The notes below the pieces were generated by a model. That model had not been told where the DNA came from, made no database searches, and saw only the letters and a list, made by a program, of their open reading frames with translations. A program made the position numbers and the translations under genes. From Erythrobacter sp. Alg231-14 (lineage in GTDB: Bacteria > Pseudomonadota > Alphaproteobacteria > Sphingomonadales > Sphingomonadaceae), in assembly GCF_900149685.1 (NCBI RefSeq), contig NZ_LT702999.1:496001-560000 (forward strand): DNA of 64,000 nucleotides, read 5' to 3'. Positions 45,485 through 54,422 of the stretch are shown in pieces. Numbering within the stretch: position 1 is the first letter of the stretch; each line of letters starts with the position of its first letter.

Positions 45485-46018
45485 ATGGCGATCAAAACAA
45501 CGGGCATCAACCACATCGCGCTGGTTTGTCGCGATATGAAAGAGACGGTCCATTTCTACACCGAGATATTGAACATGCCCTTGTTCAAAACCGTCCAATT
45601 GCCGGATGGTGGCCAGCATTTCTTCTTTGATTGCGGCAATGGCAATTCCGTCGCGTTCTTTTGGTGGGACGATGCGCCGCCGGCCGCCCCAGGCATTGCA
45701 TCGGTCAAGGAATTCCCATTCGATGCAAAGACCGCCGTTGGATCCATGAACCATCTCGCCTTCGATATGGCAGAGGATGAATTGGAAGCGGCGATCGTCC
45801 GACTTCAAGACGCAAATGTCCCACTGACCCCTGCGGTTTTGAACCACGATGACAGCCCCCAAGGCGTCGCACCAGCAATGCATGATGGGGTATTTGTGCG
45901 GTCGGTGTATTTCACCGATCCCAACGGCATCATGCTCGAATTTGCTGCAACAACCCGAGCATTCGGCCCAGAAGACATCGCCCATGAACCCGCAACCTGT
46001 AACACAGCCGAAGGGTAA
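45485..46018 (+). CDS. VOC-superfamily protein
   Basis: 177 residues. A glyoxalase/bleomycin-resistance-type fold with the N-terminal TGINHIALVCRDM (metal His), a central SMNHLAFDM (second His) and SVYFTDPNGIMLEFA (metal Glu) near the C-terminus. This spacing fits metal-dependent VOC enzymes; the substrate is not evident. The start ATG 45485 follows GGGAGA by 7 nt; an extended frame to 45371 is discarded. It is 6 bp upstream of the CMD-family gene, so they form an operon divergent from hppD. Confidence 0.88.
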   Translation: MAIKTTGINHIALVCRDMKETVHFYTEILNMPLFKTVQLPDGGQHFFFDCGNGNSVAFFWWDDAPPAAPGIASVKEFPFDAKTAVGSMNHLAFDMAEDELEAAIVRLQDANVPLTPAVLNHDDSPQGVAPAMHDGVFVRSVYFTDPNGIMLEFAATTRAFGPEDIAHEPATCNTAEG

Positions 46019-46024
46019 TCTGAC

Positions 46025-46669
46025 ATGCCGCGTTTAAGAGAGATTCCTAAGAGCGAAGTCGAAGACCAGGCCGTGTTGCAGATGTACGCGATGGTGTTCG
46101 GTGACCGCGATCCCGTAACAGAACCGGGCACGGCAACGGGCACATCCGGCGATTGGTGGTCGGTCTTCGCCAACTCGCCCGAAACGCTCAAACATGCAGC
46201 GCAAGGCTTTGCCTATTACCGCAGTGAGAACCGCAAGCTTGATCCTGTTTTGCGGGAGTTTGGCCAGACATGGGCAGGATGGGCAACCGGCAGCCAATTC
46301 GTGTTCTCACAGCACTGTAAGAGCCTGCGTGGGCTAGCCGTGAGTGAGGAAAAGATCGAGGCGATCCCCACTTGGCAAACTGCCACCTGTTTTGATGCCA
46401 AGGAACGTTTGGTGCTGGCCTATGCGGATCGATTGGTCACGCACGCGGGACGGGTTCCCGATACTTTGTTCGACGCGATTAAAGCCACGTTCTCCGACGA
46501 AGAGATCCTAGAGCTCACTTACACAACGACCATGTATATGATGCATGCGGTGATGAGCCGCGCGCTAAGGACGGAATTTGACGACCGAGATGATCCGATA
46601 ACCGAAGTGGCCGCACCCGAAGGGTTCGACGCGTTGGATGTCTTGGGCGGGTCGCGCAAAGACGACTGA
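46025..46669 (+). CDS. Carboxymuconolactone decarboxylase (CMD/AhpD-like) family protein
   Basis: 214 residues, all helical. The core region WAGWATGSQFVFSQHCKSLR is the CMD-family active-site segment; it has one Cys (HCK) rather than the CxxC of AhpD peroxidase partners, so it is more like the decarboxylase-type or unassigned branch. It follows the VOC gene by 6 bp and probably works on the same ring-fission pathway. It ends 12 bp before the convergent thiolase-like gene. Confidence 0.85.
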   Translation: MPRLREIPKSEVEDQAVLQMYAMVFGDRDPVTEPGTATGTSGDWWSVFANSPETLKHAAQGFAYYRSENRKLDPVLREFGQTWAGWATGSQFVFSQHCKSLRGLAVSEEKIEAIPTWQTATCFDAKERLVLAYADRLVTHAGRVPDTLFDAIKATFSDEEILELTYTTTMYMMHAVMSRALRTEFDDRDDPITEVAAPEGFDALDVLGGSRKDD

Positions 46670-46681
46670 CCGACAAAGCGG

Positions 46682-48208
46682 TTAAGCGATGCGCCCCACG
46701 TTGCGGCCGCGATCGTCGCGCGTGACGGTCAGTGAGGCACCAAAGGGTTGACCGCCTTCGAACAAATCACGTGTCGCAGGATCATCAAGATCGGCGTTGC
46801 CGACCACGCGAGCTCTGTCTGCGTTGCGACCTATAAAGACCGCATCGCTGCCTGATTTGCTGTGATTGATCGTGTAGCTTTCAACCGATGCGCTATCAAA
46901 GGGATCGTTGCTGCGAACGACTGCGTCGGTGGCTTTCGGCACCTCGGAAACGCGATCATTGCCCGTCCAATCGGCCGGTTCGGTCGAATAGATCCCGGTC
47001 GCATATTTGCTCATCCAGCCGCCATTTGCCCCGACCAGAGCGTAACTGCCGCGATCGGAGCGCACTCGTTCTACTGCTTCGCAAATCGCGTGAGCGGAAT
47101 AGTTGTTCCCCGCCCCACCAAAGAACGGCAATCCACCGGTCAAGGTCAGCCCACGCGGATCATCAGCCGACAAGCCAAAATGATCGCATTGGTTGAAAAC
47201 GGGAATCGCAAAGCACGAATAGAAATCGATATAGGCCATGTCAGACATGCCCTTGTCGGCGATGGCAAACGCAGTCTCAACGCTGGCGATTGACGCCGGA
47301 TTGGCCGCGAGGTCGGGACGCTCAGACAATTCCAATTCGGTGGCCGAAGTCACCGCATGAATATGGACCCACCGATCCTCAGGAACACCCAATTCGCGCG
47401 CCAAACCCGCACTGCAAAGGATGATTGCCGCGGCTTGGTTCACTTGATCGCGCGCTACGGTCATCCGCGCATAGGGTTCGGCCACAATCCGATTGCGATC
47501 TGTAACGGTCGCCAACTCTTCCGCGCTGCGCTCCTTAGGGGCCGCAGAATGCGGATTGGCGGCGGCCACTTTGGTGAATGGTTCAAACAATGCGCCAATA
47601 TCGGCGCGATATTCGTCCAAGCTCTTGCCTGATTTCGCGCGTCGAGCATTTTCGGCAATAGCGTAAAGCGGAATGGCCCCCGTCGCACCATGCGCAAACA
47701 AAGCGGGTTCGAGCATCCCATCAAGGCCAAAGCCGCGATCTTCGCATTCACCGCCGACCGCTTCAGACCAATCCGGCTTTTCACCCTTGGCAGACAGCGC
47801 CAAGACGGTTGAGATCGCTTCGGATCCCACAATGGCCGCGCACTGGCTTTTACCGCTGGCGATATCGGCGGCGAATTCACCAACCAGCTTTTGATTGTAT
47901 TGCCCGCCTGTGGTGGACAGGATCGCGCGTTTTGGATCGGCGCCCACACGTTTTGCGAAACTGCGCGGGATGTTATCAGAACCACCAAAGGGCGGCGCCC
48001 GATCCGGACGAGACATCTCAAACGCACGGATCGCGGCGAGCGTATCAATCGCACCCGCAACCGATCCATCGGCGCCGCAGTTCTCAACAGCAGCAGACAA
48101 AGCACGCCCGCCAAGATCCATATAGGAAAGGGCTTCGTATCCCGGTTCTCCGACCCGTTCCGAATATTGCCCAACCCCGATAATGACGGGCGTGTTGTTA
48201 TCTATCAC
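46682..48208 (-). CDS. SCP2-thiolase-like acetyl-CoA acyltransferase-family protein
   Basis: 508 residues. The two-domain thiolase fold is clear (PVIIGVGQYSERVG at the start, DFYSCFAIPVF, GGLPFFGGAGNNYSAHA), together with an extra C-terminal domain (from about 420). However, where biosynthetic and degradative thiolases carry the N-terminal nucleophilic Cys, this one reads STTGGQYNQ with no Cys, as in SCP2-thiolase-like proteins. It may therefore act as an acyl-CoA lyase/ligase-type or accessory protein. It is 10 bp downstream of a canonical thiolase, so they are co-transcribed. Confidence 0.88.
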   Translation of the reverse strand: MIDNNTPVIIGVGQYSERVGEPGYEALSYMDLGGRALSAAVENCGADGSVAGAIDTLAAIRAFEMSRPDRAPPFGGSDNIPRSFAKRVGADPKRAILSTTGGQYNQKLVGEFAADIASGKSQCAAIVGSEAISTVLALSAKGEKPDWSEAVGGECEDRGFGLDGMLEPALFAHGATGAIPLYAIAENARRAKSGKSLDEYRADIGALFEPFTKVAAANPHSAAPKERSAEELATVTDRNRIVAEPYARMTVARDQVNQAAAIILCSAGLARELGVPEDRWVHIHAVTSATELELSERPDLAANPASIASVETAFAIADKGMSDMAYIDFYSCFAIPVFNQCDHFGLSADDPRGLTLTGGLPFFGGAGNNYSAHAICEAVERVRSDRGSYALVGANGGWMSKYATGIYSTEPADWTGNDRVSEVPKATDAVVRSNDPFDSASVESYTINHSKSGSDAVFIGRNADRARVVGNADLDDPATRDLFEGGQPFGASLTVTRDDRGRNVGRIA

Positions 48209-48218
48209 TCAACAATCC

Positions 48219-49487
48219 TTAGTCGACGAAGCCATCGACACGTTCAACAATGATAGCTGGAGCCATACCGCCCGCCGCACACATTGTGACCAAGCCGTAA
48301 CGCCCTTCGCGGCGCTCAAGCTCATCGACGATTGTGCCGATCAGGATGGAACCGGTGGCACCGATTGGGTGCCCCAACGCAATCGATCCGCCATTCACGT
48401 TGACGCGATCCCAATCCAGATCGAGATCTTTCATGAACTTGGCGGTTACAACGGCAAAGGCTTCGTTGATCTCGAAAAGGTCGATATCGTCCAGCGTAAG
48501 GCCGGCTTTCTCAAGAACCTTCTTTGCGGCCGGAACCGGAGCGTTGAGCATCAAAGTTGGGCAATCGCCCATGTTGGCGGTGGCAACGATACGGGCGCGC
48601 GGTTTGAGGTCGTTCGCTTCGCAATACTCTTTCGAACACACCAATACCGCCGCAGCGCCATCCACCACGCCGGAAGAATTGCCTGGCCCGTGGAAGTGCT
48701 TGATATCAACATCAGGGTATTTCTGATTGACCATCTCGCGGAAAGTCGGCTGACCCGGAGCCATCGAGAGTTCGGCCATTTTCTCAAACGAAGCGGGAAG
48801 GCCGCCCAGAATTTCCATGGTCGTGCCTGGCTTGGGGAATTCTTCCTTATCGAGGACGACATTGCCGTCATCGTCAACAACCGGAACGACCGATTTATCA
48901 AACCGGCCTTCCTCAATCGCTTTGGCAGCGTTTTGCTGACTCTTGAACGCGACCATGTCGAGATCTTCGCGAGTAAAACCTTCGATTGTTGCGATTGCGT
49001 CGCCGCAAATGCCTTGCTGTGATTGCGGATGCTTCTTGGAAAGGCGTTCGTTACCGGCGCCCATGATTGGCGGCATGATGCCCGCCTGCATCTTCGCTTT
49101 GGCCATCTCAGACGTAAGGCTCATCATCTCTGTACCGCCTGCGACAACACAATCTTCCATGCCGCTCATGATGAGAGCTGCGGCGACGTTCACCGATGTG
49201 ATGCCTCCGCCACAAAACCGGTCGAGCGTCATGCCGCTGGATTGGACGTCATAACCAGCGTCAAGCGCCGCCATACGGCCCATATCGCCGCCTTGTTTGC
49301 CATCTTGGCTTGAGACAGACCAGACGACATCACCCACGGTGGAAGTGTCCAGTGCGTTGCGCGTCGCAATCGCTTTAAGACACGTTGCCGCCAAGTGTTG
49401 GGGATGCATGTGCGCCAGAGCGCCCTTGCCAACTTTGCCGATCCCTCGCGGGGTGCGAACGGCGTCAACTATGTATGCTTCGCTCAT
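48219..49487 (-). CDS. Acetyl-CoA C-acyltransferase (thiolase)
   Basis: 422 residues with a complete thiolase active site: nucleophile C92 (DRFCGGGITS), NEAFA, H373 in GHPIGATG and acid/base C403 in CAAGGMAPA. It cleaves 3-ketoacyl-CoA to acetyl-CoA plus a shortened acyl-CoA in the last step of beta-oxidation, or runs in reverse. It is followed within 10 bp by the SCP2-like protein and is divergent from enoyl-CoA hydratase and acyl-CoA dehydrogenase genes, so all enzymes except a separate 3-hydroxyacyl-CoA dehydrogenase lie here. Confidence 0.94.
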   Translation of the reverse strand: MSEAYIVDAVRTPRGIGKVGKGALAHMHPQHLAATCLKAIATRNALDTSTVGDVVWSVSSQDGKQGGDMGRMAALDAGYDVQSSGMTLDRFCGGGITSVNVAAALIMSGMEDCVVAGGTEMMSLTSEMAKAKMQAGIMPPIMGAGNERLSKKHPQSQQGICGDAIATIEGFTREDLDMVAFKSQQNAAKAIEEGRFDKSVVPVVDDDGNVVLDKEEFPKPGTTMEILGGLPASFEKMAELSMAPGQPTFREMVNQKYPDVDIKHFHGPGNSSGVVDGAAAVLVCSKEYCEANDLKPRARIVATANMGDCPTLMLNAPVPAAKKVLEKAGLTLDDIDLFEINEAFAVVTAKFMKDLDLDWDRVNVNGGSIALGHPIGATGSILIGTIVDELERREGRYGLVTMCAAGGMAPAIIVERVDGFVD

Positions 49488-49602
49488 GGGTAAGTCCTCT
49501 CAATCTATCGAAAATGCGGTTGACGTATTGGTAAGCCCCCTGCACCTCTTACACAAGATTTGAGTTTCTAATTAAAATGCTAATCAAGAATCGGAGAGAC
49601 CC

Positions 49603-50364
49603 GTGAGCGAAGAAGTCCTGACCCAAGTGGAAGACGGTGTTTTGATCGTAACGATCAACCGTCCCGAAGCCAAAAACGCGATGACCAAAGCAGCGTCAGA
49701 AGCGATTGCCGCAGCAATGGATCGGCTTGATGCCGAAGACGATTTGCGGGTTGGCATTCTAACCGGTGCCGGTGGAACATTCTGTTCAGGCATGGATTTG
49801 AAAGGCTTCTTGCGCGGTGAAAGCCCAAGCGTTCCAGGTCGCGGCTTTGGCGGCGTGGTTCAAGCGCCACCGGCCAAACCTTTGATCGCCGCGGTCGAAG
49901 GGTACGCATTGGCCGGCGGTCTCGAATTGATGATTGCTTGCGATTTGGTCGTTGCAAATTCTGCCGCGAAATTCGGCATCCCCGAAGCGAAGCGTGGCCT
50001 TGTCGCTGCGGCCGGCGGGGTGATGATGCTTCCAGATCAAATCCCAGAGCGGATCGCAATGGAACTCGCCCTGACAGGTGATTTCATCGACGCTGGACGC
50101 GCCTATGAATTGGGTCTCATCAACACGGTGACCGATGGGTCCGCTTTGGAAGGCGCTATGGCGTTGGCCGCGAAGATTGCGGCCAATGGCCCGCTCGCGG
50201 TTCGTGTTTCCAAGCAAGTGATGAAAGAATCGCGCGCCTGGGCAATGGCAGACCGCTACGACAATCAAGCCAAGCTTATCGCTCCGGTTTTCGTATCCGA
50301 AGACGCCCGCGAAGGGGCCGCTGCATTCGCGGAGAAACGCGCGCCCAATTGGAAGGGCAAGTAA
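49603..50364 (+). CDS. Enoyl-CoA hydratase/isomerase (crotonase family)
   Basis: 253 residues. The crotonase fold shows the oxyanion-hole segments (TGAGGTFCSGMDL, ALAGGLELMIACD) and both catalytic glutamates of enoyl-CoA hydratase: E108 and E128 (GIPEAKRG). It hydrates trans-2-enoyl-CoA to 3-hydroxyacyl-CoA. It starts with GTG at 49603 after GGAGAG. It is 77 bp upstream of the LCAD-type dehydrogenase, with an imperfect hairpin between, and is divergent from the thiolase pair 115 bp away. Confidence 0.93.
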   Translation: MSEEVLTQVEDGVLIVTINRPEAKNAMTKAASEAIAAAMDRLDAEDDLRVGILTGAGGTFCSGMDLKGFLRGESPSVPGRGFGGVVQAPPAKPLIAAVEGYALAGGLELMIACDLVVANSAAKFGIPEAKRGLVAAAGGVMMLPDQIPERIAMELALTGDFIDAGRAYELGLINTVTDGSALEGAMALAAKIAANGPLAVRVSKQVMKESRAWAMADRYDNQAKLIAPVFVSEDAREGAAAFAEKRAPNWKGK

Positions 50365-50377
50365 GAATTGGGATGAA

Positions 50378-50405
50378 GGGATGCCTCTTTATTGAGAGGC
50401 GTCCC
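50378..50405 (+). terminator. Hairpin between enoyl-CoA hydratase and acyl-CoA dehydrogenase genes
   Basis: GGGATGCCTCT (50378-50388) pairs with AGAGGCGTCCC (50395-50405) with one G-U-type mismatch and a 6-nt loop. The T-run after it is poor (GTATTCTTGG), so it may be a weak terminator or an mRNA-processing stem. Confidence 0.5.
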
Positions 50406-50440
50406 GTATTCTTGGTGTCAATCTAAGAGAGGAAATTTGT

Positions 50441-51604
50441 ATGCCCGTCATCGACGTGCCTCAGCCAGCATTTATGGAAGACGAAGAGATTTCGATCTTC
50501 GCGGATGCGGTCGGGAAGTTTTACCAACAACATGCTCCACAAAAACGCGTTCAAAAATGGCGTGAAGACGGGCAGGTTGAACGTGAATTTTGGAATGAAG
50601 CAGGCCAAGCAGGTCTGCTCGGCGTGTCTGTTCCGGAAGAATATGGCGGCCATGGAGGCGACTTCCGCCATGACATGGTTGTGCTCGACCAACAGTTCAA
50701 AAATGAAGTGGATGGATTTGCCGCTTCCCTGCACAATACGATCATCCTGCCATATATTGTTCGCCACGGCACCGAAGAGCAAAAGAAGAAATACCTTCCC
50801 AAGCTTGTAACTGGGGATTTGGTCAGTGCAATTGCAATGACAGAGCCAGGCGTTGGCTCGGACTTGCAGTCGATCACCACGACCGCGCTGAAAGACGGGA
50901 ATGGCTACCGGATCAATGGGGCCAAAACCTATATCTCTAGCGGACAAACAGCCGATTTCATCGTTGTCGTCGCCAAGACTGACCCCAATGAGCGCGCCAA
51001 GGGCATCTCGCTTATGTTGCTTGAAACTGAAGGGGCAGAGGGTTTCGAACGCGGCAAAAAGCTCGATAAGATCGGGCAAGACGCGGCGGATACCTCGGAA
51101 CTGTTCTTTGATGATGTGTTTGTGCCTGCTGAAAACGTCCTTGGCGGAGTAGAGGGCAAAGGCTTCTACCAGTTGATGGGCGAATTGCCTCAGGAACGCT
51201 TGGTCATTGCAATGCAATCCATGAGTGCGATCGAAAAAGCCATGGATGTGACGGTCGAATACGTCAAAGATCGCAAGGCTTTTGGTCAAACGATTTGGGA
51301 TTTCCAAAACACCCAATTCGTCTTGGCTGACCTTAAAGCGCGCGGCACAGCAGCCCGCGTGTTTGTAAATGATTGCATCGCCAAATTGCTCAAGGGTGAA
51401 CTCGATGTCGGCACTGCTAGCATGGCCAAATATCTGGTCACCGAATTGCAGAGCGAAGTCGTTGACAAATGTCTTCAACTGCATGGCGGCGCAGGTTACA
51501 TCAATGACTACCCGATCGCTAAAATGTTCCGCGATGGCCGCATCACGCGGATTTTCGGTGGGTCGAATGAAGTCATGAAAATGCTCATTGCGCGCGGTAT
51601 GTAA
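50441..51604 (+). CDS. Acyl-CoA dehydrogenase, LCAD-like
   Basis: 387 residues in the usual three-domain ACAD layout: AIAMTEPGVGSDLQS (FAD/substrate loop), KTYISSGQTADFIVVVAKT and DRKAFGQTIWDFQNTQ. Where medium-chain enzymes have the catalytic Glu in YEGT, this has IFGGSNEVM; instead E265 (SAIEKAMD) stands at the position used by long-chain (LCAD) and isovaleryl-type enzymes. The overall sequence recalls ACADL closely (ELPQERLVIA, GGSNEVMKMLIARG). It oxidises acyl-CoA to enoyl-CoA with electron-transfer flavoprotein. A good ribosome site (GAGAGGAA) precedes the ATG. Confidence 0.94.
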   Translation: MPVIDVPQPAFMEDEEISIFADAVGKFYQQHAPQKRVQKWREDGQVEREFWNEAGQAGLLGVSVPEEYGGHGGDFRHDMVVLDQQFKNEVDGFAASLHNTIILPYIVRHGTEEQKKKYLPKLVTGDLVSAIAMTEPGVGSDLQSITTTALKDGNGYRINGAKTYISSGQTADFIVVVAKTDPNERAKGISLMLLETEGAEGFERGKKLDKIGQDAADTSELFFDDVFVPAENVLGGVEGKGFYQLMGELPQERLVIAMQSMSAIEKAMDVTVEYVKDRKAFGQTIWDFQNTQFVLADLKARGTAARVFVNDCIAKLLKGELDVGTASMAKYLVTELQSEVVDKCLQLHGGAGYINDYPIAKMFRDGRITRIFGGSNEVMKMLIARGM

Positions 51605-51638
51605 CACCAACGCGCTTCATTCTCGCAGGCAAACAAAA

Positions 51639-51673
51639 GGGCGGCTCGGATTTCTCCGAGCCGCCCTTTCTTT
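51639..51673 (+). terminator. Rho-independent terminator
   Basis: A 12-bp perfect stem (GGGCGGCTCGGA at 51639-51650, TCCGAGCCGCCC at 51655-51666) with a 4-nt loop followed by TTTCTTT. It ends the acyl-CoA dehydrogenase transcript and lies between convergent genes. Confidence 0.92.
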
Positions 51674-51699
51674 GTCCCCTCCCAGAGACGTTTGTTCGT

Positions 51700-54186
51700 T
51701 TAGAACTGTGTCCGGAGCGTTACGCCATAAGTCGCCGGCTCTTGGATAAAGGCCGAACGCGACGAACCGCGAAGCACCGTGTTAAATGTAACACCGCGGG
51801 TCACGACGTCGGTGATGTTGTTGCCCCAAACCTCAAGGGTCCAAGTTTCATCAATCGAGCCGATACCAGCGCGAAGGTTTACCTTCGTGTTGCCATCTTG
51901 AACATCGAACGGAACCGGATTGGTGGTCCCCAGGAACAATGCCTGTGTCGATGTGCGACGATCGCTTTCCATACGCGCTTGCCCGGAAAGGAAGCCACGC
52001 AGGCTGTTGCCGATGTCACGATCGTAGTTGAAGCCCATAATGGCGACAACTTTCGGAGCATTTGTCAGCGAGTTACCGCAAAGCGTCGTGACGTTCAAAG
52101 ACACCTGACCACCGTCACAGTCGCTCGGGTAACGGGCGTCTGTGTATGTGAGAGCTGCATTGACCGTCAGATTGTCGTCAGGACGGATCACTGTTTCAAG
52201 TTCGAAACCGGTCGATTTCGCGCTTGCCACGTTGAACGTCGTGAACTGAGCACCGGTGAATTCGAGGACTTGGAAGTCGCTGAATTCTTCGTGGAACACA
52301 GCAAGGTTTGCAGTCACAGCGCGGTCAAAAAGCTGGGCTTTCACACCGAACTCATAGGCATCAACTTCTTCCGACAAGAAGGTCGGATCAGCACCACCGG
52401 TGTTTGCAGTGATATCTAGGTTGATACCGCCCGCTTTATAGCCGTGTGTGAAGCTAAGATAGGCCGTTACCGGAGCATCGAACTCATAGCTCAACTTACC
52501 AGTGTAGATCAGCTCACTATCGCTGAACGGTACGTCGAATTCACGCGGCAGTGGGAAGAACTCACCATCCGCGCCATTCGCAGGAGCGACAAACGCGAAA
52601 CAGCTCAACGCCAATGTACCGCCGACCAAAGCACCTGGAACCGCGCCGGCACCGACGGCTGCAAATGCGCCGTCGCACGCTGGATTGTTGCTGGCCAGCT
52701 GATTGAATCCGCCATTCTTGCTCTCGTCCGAATAACGCAGACCGATTGTTGCGATCAGGCCATCGGTGAGTTCAAGCGAGTTGTGCGTGAAGAACGAATA
52801 GCTCTCTGCGCTCTGGAAATATTGGTTCGTCGCCGTAGTCAGCGATGGGCTAGAACCGGTGAGCAGAGCCAAAGGAGCGGGACCGACCGCACCTCCGAAA
52901 ATCCCTCCAACGAGCAAATCGTAATCCGCACCCAGCGCGAAATCGATCTCTGCATCAATAGTTTCATCGGAATAGAAACCCCCGACCATCCAGTTCAGTC
53001 GGCCGCCCAAGGATTCGCCTTGCACGCGCGCCTCTGCCGTGAATGTCTGAATTTCAGTATCGAGCCGGTCGACATCGAACACATCCAGTCCAGAGAAGTC
53101 AGAATCGTAATTCTCGCTAGCGGAGAAGTCGCGATACGAACCGATCAGAACCAGATCAACTGTGTCCCCGATGGGGAAGTCGAACTGAGCCGTGATGCCG
53201 TATTGTTCAACATTAGCCAAAGGAGCGCGGTTTGCTGTTGCAACACGGTTGTCCAAGACATCTTGAGCCGTTGACGTATCGAACGGCGTTGTTGCCACTG
53301 TAGGCGCAGCCATGCCCGCGCGAGATGGCCCCCCCAAGCCAACGATCGCGCCTTCTAGGCCAGAATCCGCCAAGAGTTCGACCGCTGCACAGCATTGGTT
53401 CTCACTTTCGGAATAATCAAAGATCAAACGCGCTGTCGCGCCGCCTTCGCTTTCGTAGCCCAACTGACCGCGGATAAGAAACTGATCTACAGTACCCGAC
53501 TGACCAACATTGGCGCCATTTGCGTCGACAATATCGACGATCCCATCGCGTTGACGGTACGCACCGGTCAAACGAACGGCCAAAGTGTCTTCGACCAAGG
53601 GAGCGTTGATCGCGCCTTGAACGTTGATGAGGTCAAAATTACCGTAGGTCGCATTGGCAAATCCGCCAAATGCCGTCACGTCCGGTTTGTTTGTGGTGAT
53701 GTTCAATGCGCCAGCAGAGGTGTTGCGACCGAACAGTGTACCTTGTGGGCCACGAAGAACTTCAACACGTTCAATGTCGACGAACTCCGAAAGGGCAACG
53801 CCCGGGCGAGATTGATACGCGCCGTCGACGAAGATACCGACCGCACTTTCAAAGCCGATATTGTTTGATGTCGTACCCACACCGCGAATACGCAAAACAA
53901 CCGAACCCGACGCGATCTGAGCGTTCGAGGTTGAGAAGCTTGGTGAAACTTGCGTGATGTTTTGAACGTTGACGACGCCTTGCTTGTCCAGTTGTTCCTG
54001 GCCAACGGCGGTCACAGCGATTGGAACGTCTTGAATATCTTGCGCACGACGGGTCGCCGTAACGATGATGACGCCTTCATCTTCATCCGGCGCGGCAACC
54101 GTTTCGTTTGATTGTGCGAATGCTGGTGCCGTGAATGAACTGCAGGCCATTAGACCAGCAGCATAAGCTGCAAACTTCCGTGTCAT
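51700..54186 (-). CDS. TonB-dependent outer-membrane receptor (828 aa)
   Basis: 828 residues with a signal peptide (MTRKFAAYAAGLMACSSF, cleavage near PAFAQS), the TonB box/plug start (GVIIVTATRRAQDIQDVPIA), a plug with RIRGVGTTSNNIGFESAVGIFVD split over about 90-120, and a 22-strand barrel ending in TLRTQF (terminal Phe). The VTATRR-x5-VPIAVTAV type is the common sphingomonad group that takes up diverse carbon sources and xenobiotics. I start at ATG 54186 (AGAGGA upstream); the 40 codons before it are not signal-like. It lies next to a second receptor on the same strand. A palindromic site lies about 125 bp upstream. Confidence 0.94.
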   Translation of the reverse strand: MTRKFAAYAAGLMACSSFTAPAFAQSNETVAAPDEDEGVIIVTATRRAQDIQDVPIAVTAVGQEQLDKQGVVNVQNITQVSPSFSTSNAQIASGSVVLRIRGVGTTSNNIGFESAVGIFVDGAYQSRPGVALSEFVDIERVEVLRGPQGTLFGRNTSAGALNITTNKPDVTAFGGFANATYGNFDLINVQGAINAPLVEDTLAVRLTGAYRQRDGIVDIVDANGANVGQSGTVDQFLIRGQLGYESEGGATARLIFDYSESENQCCAAVELLADSGLEGAIVGLGGPSRAGMAAPTVATTPFDTSTAQDVLDNRVATANRAPLANVEQYGITAQFDFPIGDTVDLVLIGSYRDFSASENYDSDFSGLDVFDVDRLDTEIQTFTAEARVQGESLGGRLNWMVGGFYSDETIDAEIDFALGADYDLLVGGIFGGAVGPAPLALLTGSSPSLTTATNQYFQSAESYSFFTHNSLELTDGLIATIGLRYSDESKNGGFNQLASNNPACDGAFAAVGAGAVPGALVGGTLALSCFAFVAPANGADGEFFPLPREFDVPFSDSELIYTGKLSYEFDAPVTAYLSFTHGYKAGGINLDITANTGGADPTFLSEEVDAYEFGVKAQLFDRAVTANLAVFHEEFSDFQVLEFTGAQFTTFNVASAKSTGFELETVIRPDDNLTVNAALTYTDARYPSDCDGGQVSLNVTTLCGNSLTNAPKVVAIMGFNYDRDIGNSLRGFLSGQARMESDRRTSTQALFLGTTNPVPFDVQDGNTKVNLRAGIGSIDETWTLEVWGNNITDVVTRGVTFNTVLRGSSRSAFIQEPATYGVTLRTQF

Positions 54187-54309
54187 AAATTGTCCTCTCC
54201 ACAGGGCGCCCGGAATTGTGGCCGGTGCTCTTTCCCAACTGGTAAGACTATCAGGGGTTTTTCCCATGCCAAGAGTGTCATACCACTTGATTGGAGGTAG
54301 TAGCAAAAA

Positions 54310-54328
54310 TGCAACATAATACGTTGCA
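54310..54328. promoter_or_regulatory. Palindrome upstream of the TonB receptor (candidate operator)
   Basis: TGCAAC (54310-54315) and GTTGCA (54323-54328) form a perfect inverted repeat with a 7-bp A/T-rich spacer, about 125 bp upstream of the receptor ATG. Another TTGCAA occurs near 54372. Confidence 0.4.
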
Positions 54329-54422
54329 ACGCAGCATAGGTGCGCATTCGAAACTCACTGGCTAATTTTGTTGCAAAACGCGCAAGAACCGTTGCCTTCT
54401 GCTCGCCCTGCCCCGCAAACGA

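Noticed and set aside
50423..51610. 395-codon minus-strand frame covering the whole acyl-CoA dehydrogenase gene
   Set aside because: It is a by-product of codon bias in the real gene, whose protein has full family motifs. The antisense product has no recognisable domain.
52444..53274. 276-codon plus-strand frame opposite a TonB receptor
   Set aside because: No ribosome site or domain; explained by the receptor coding sequence.
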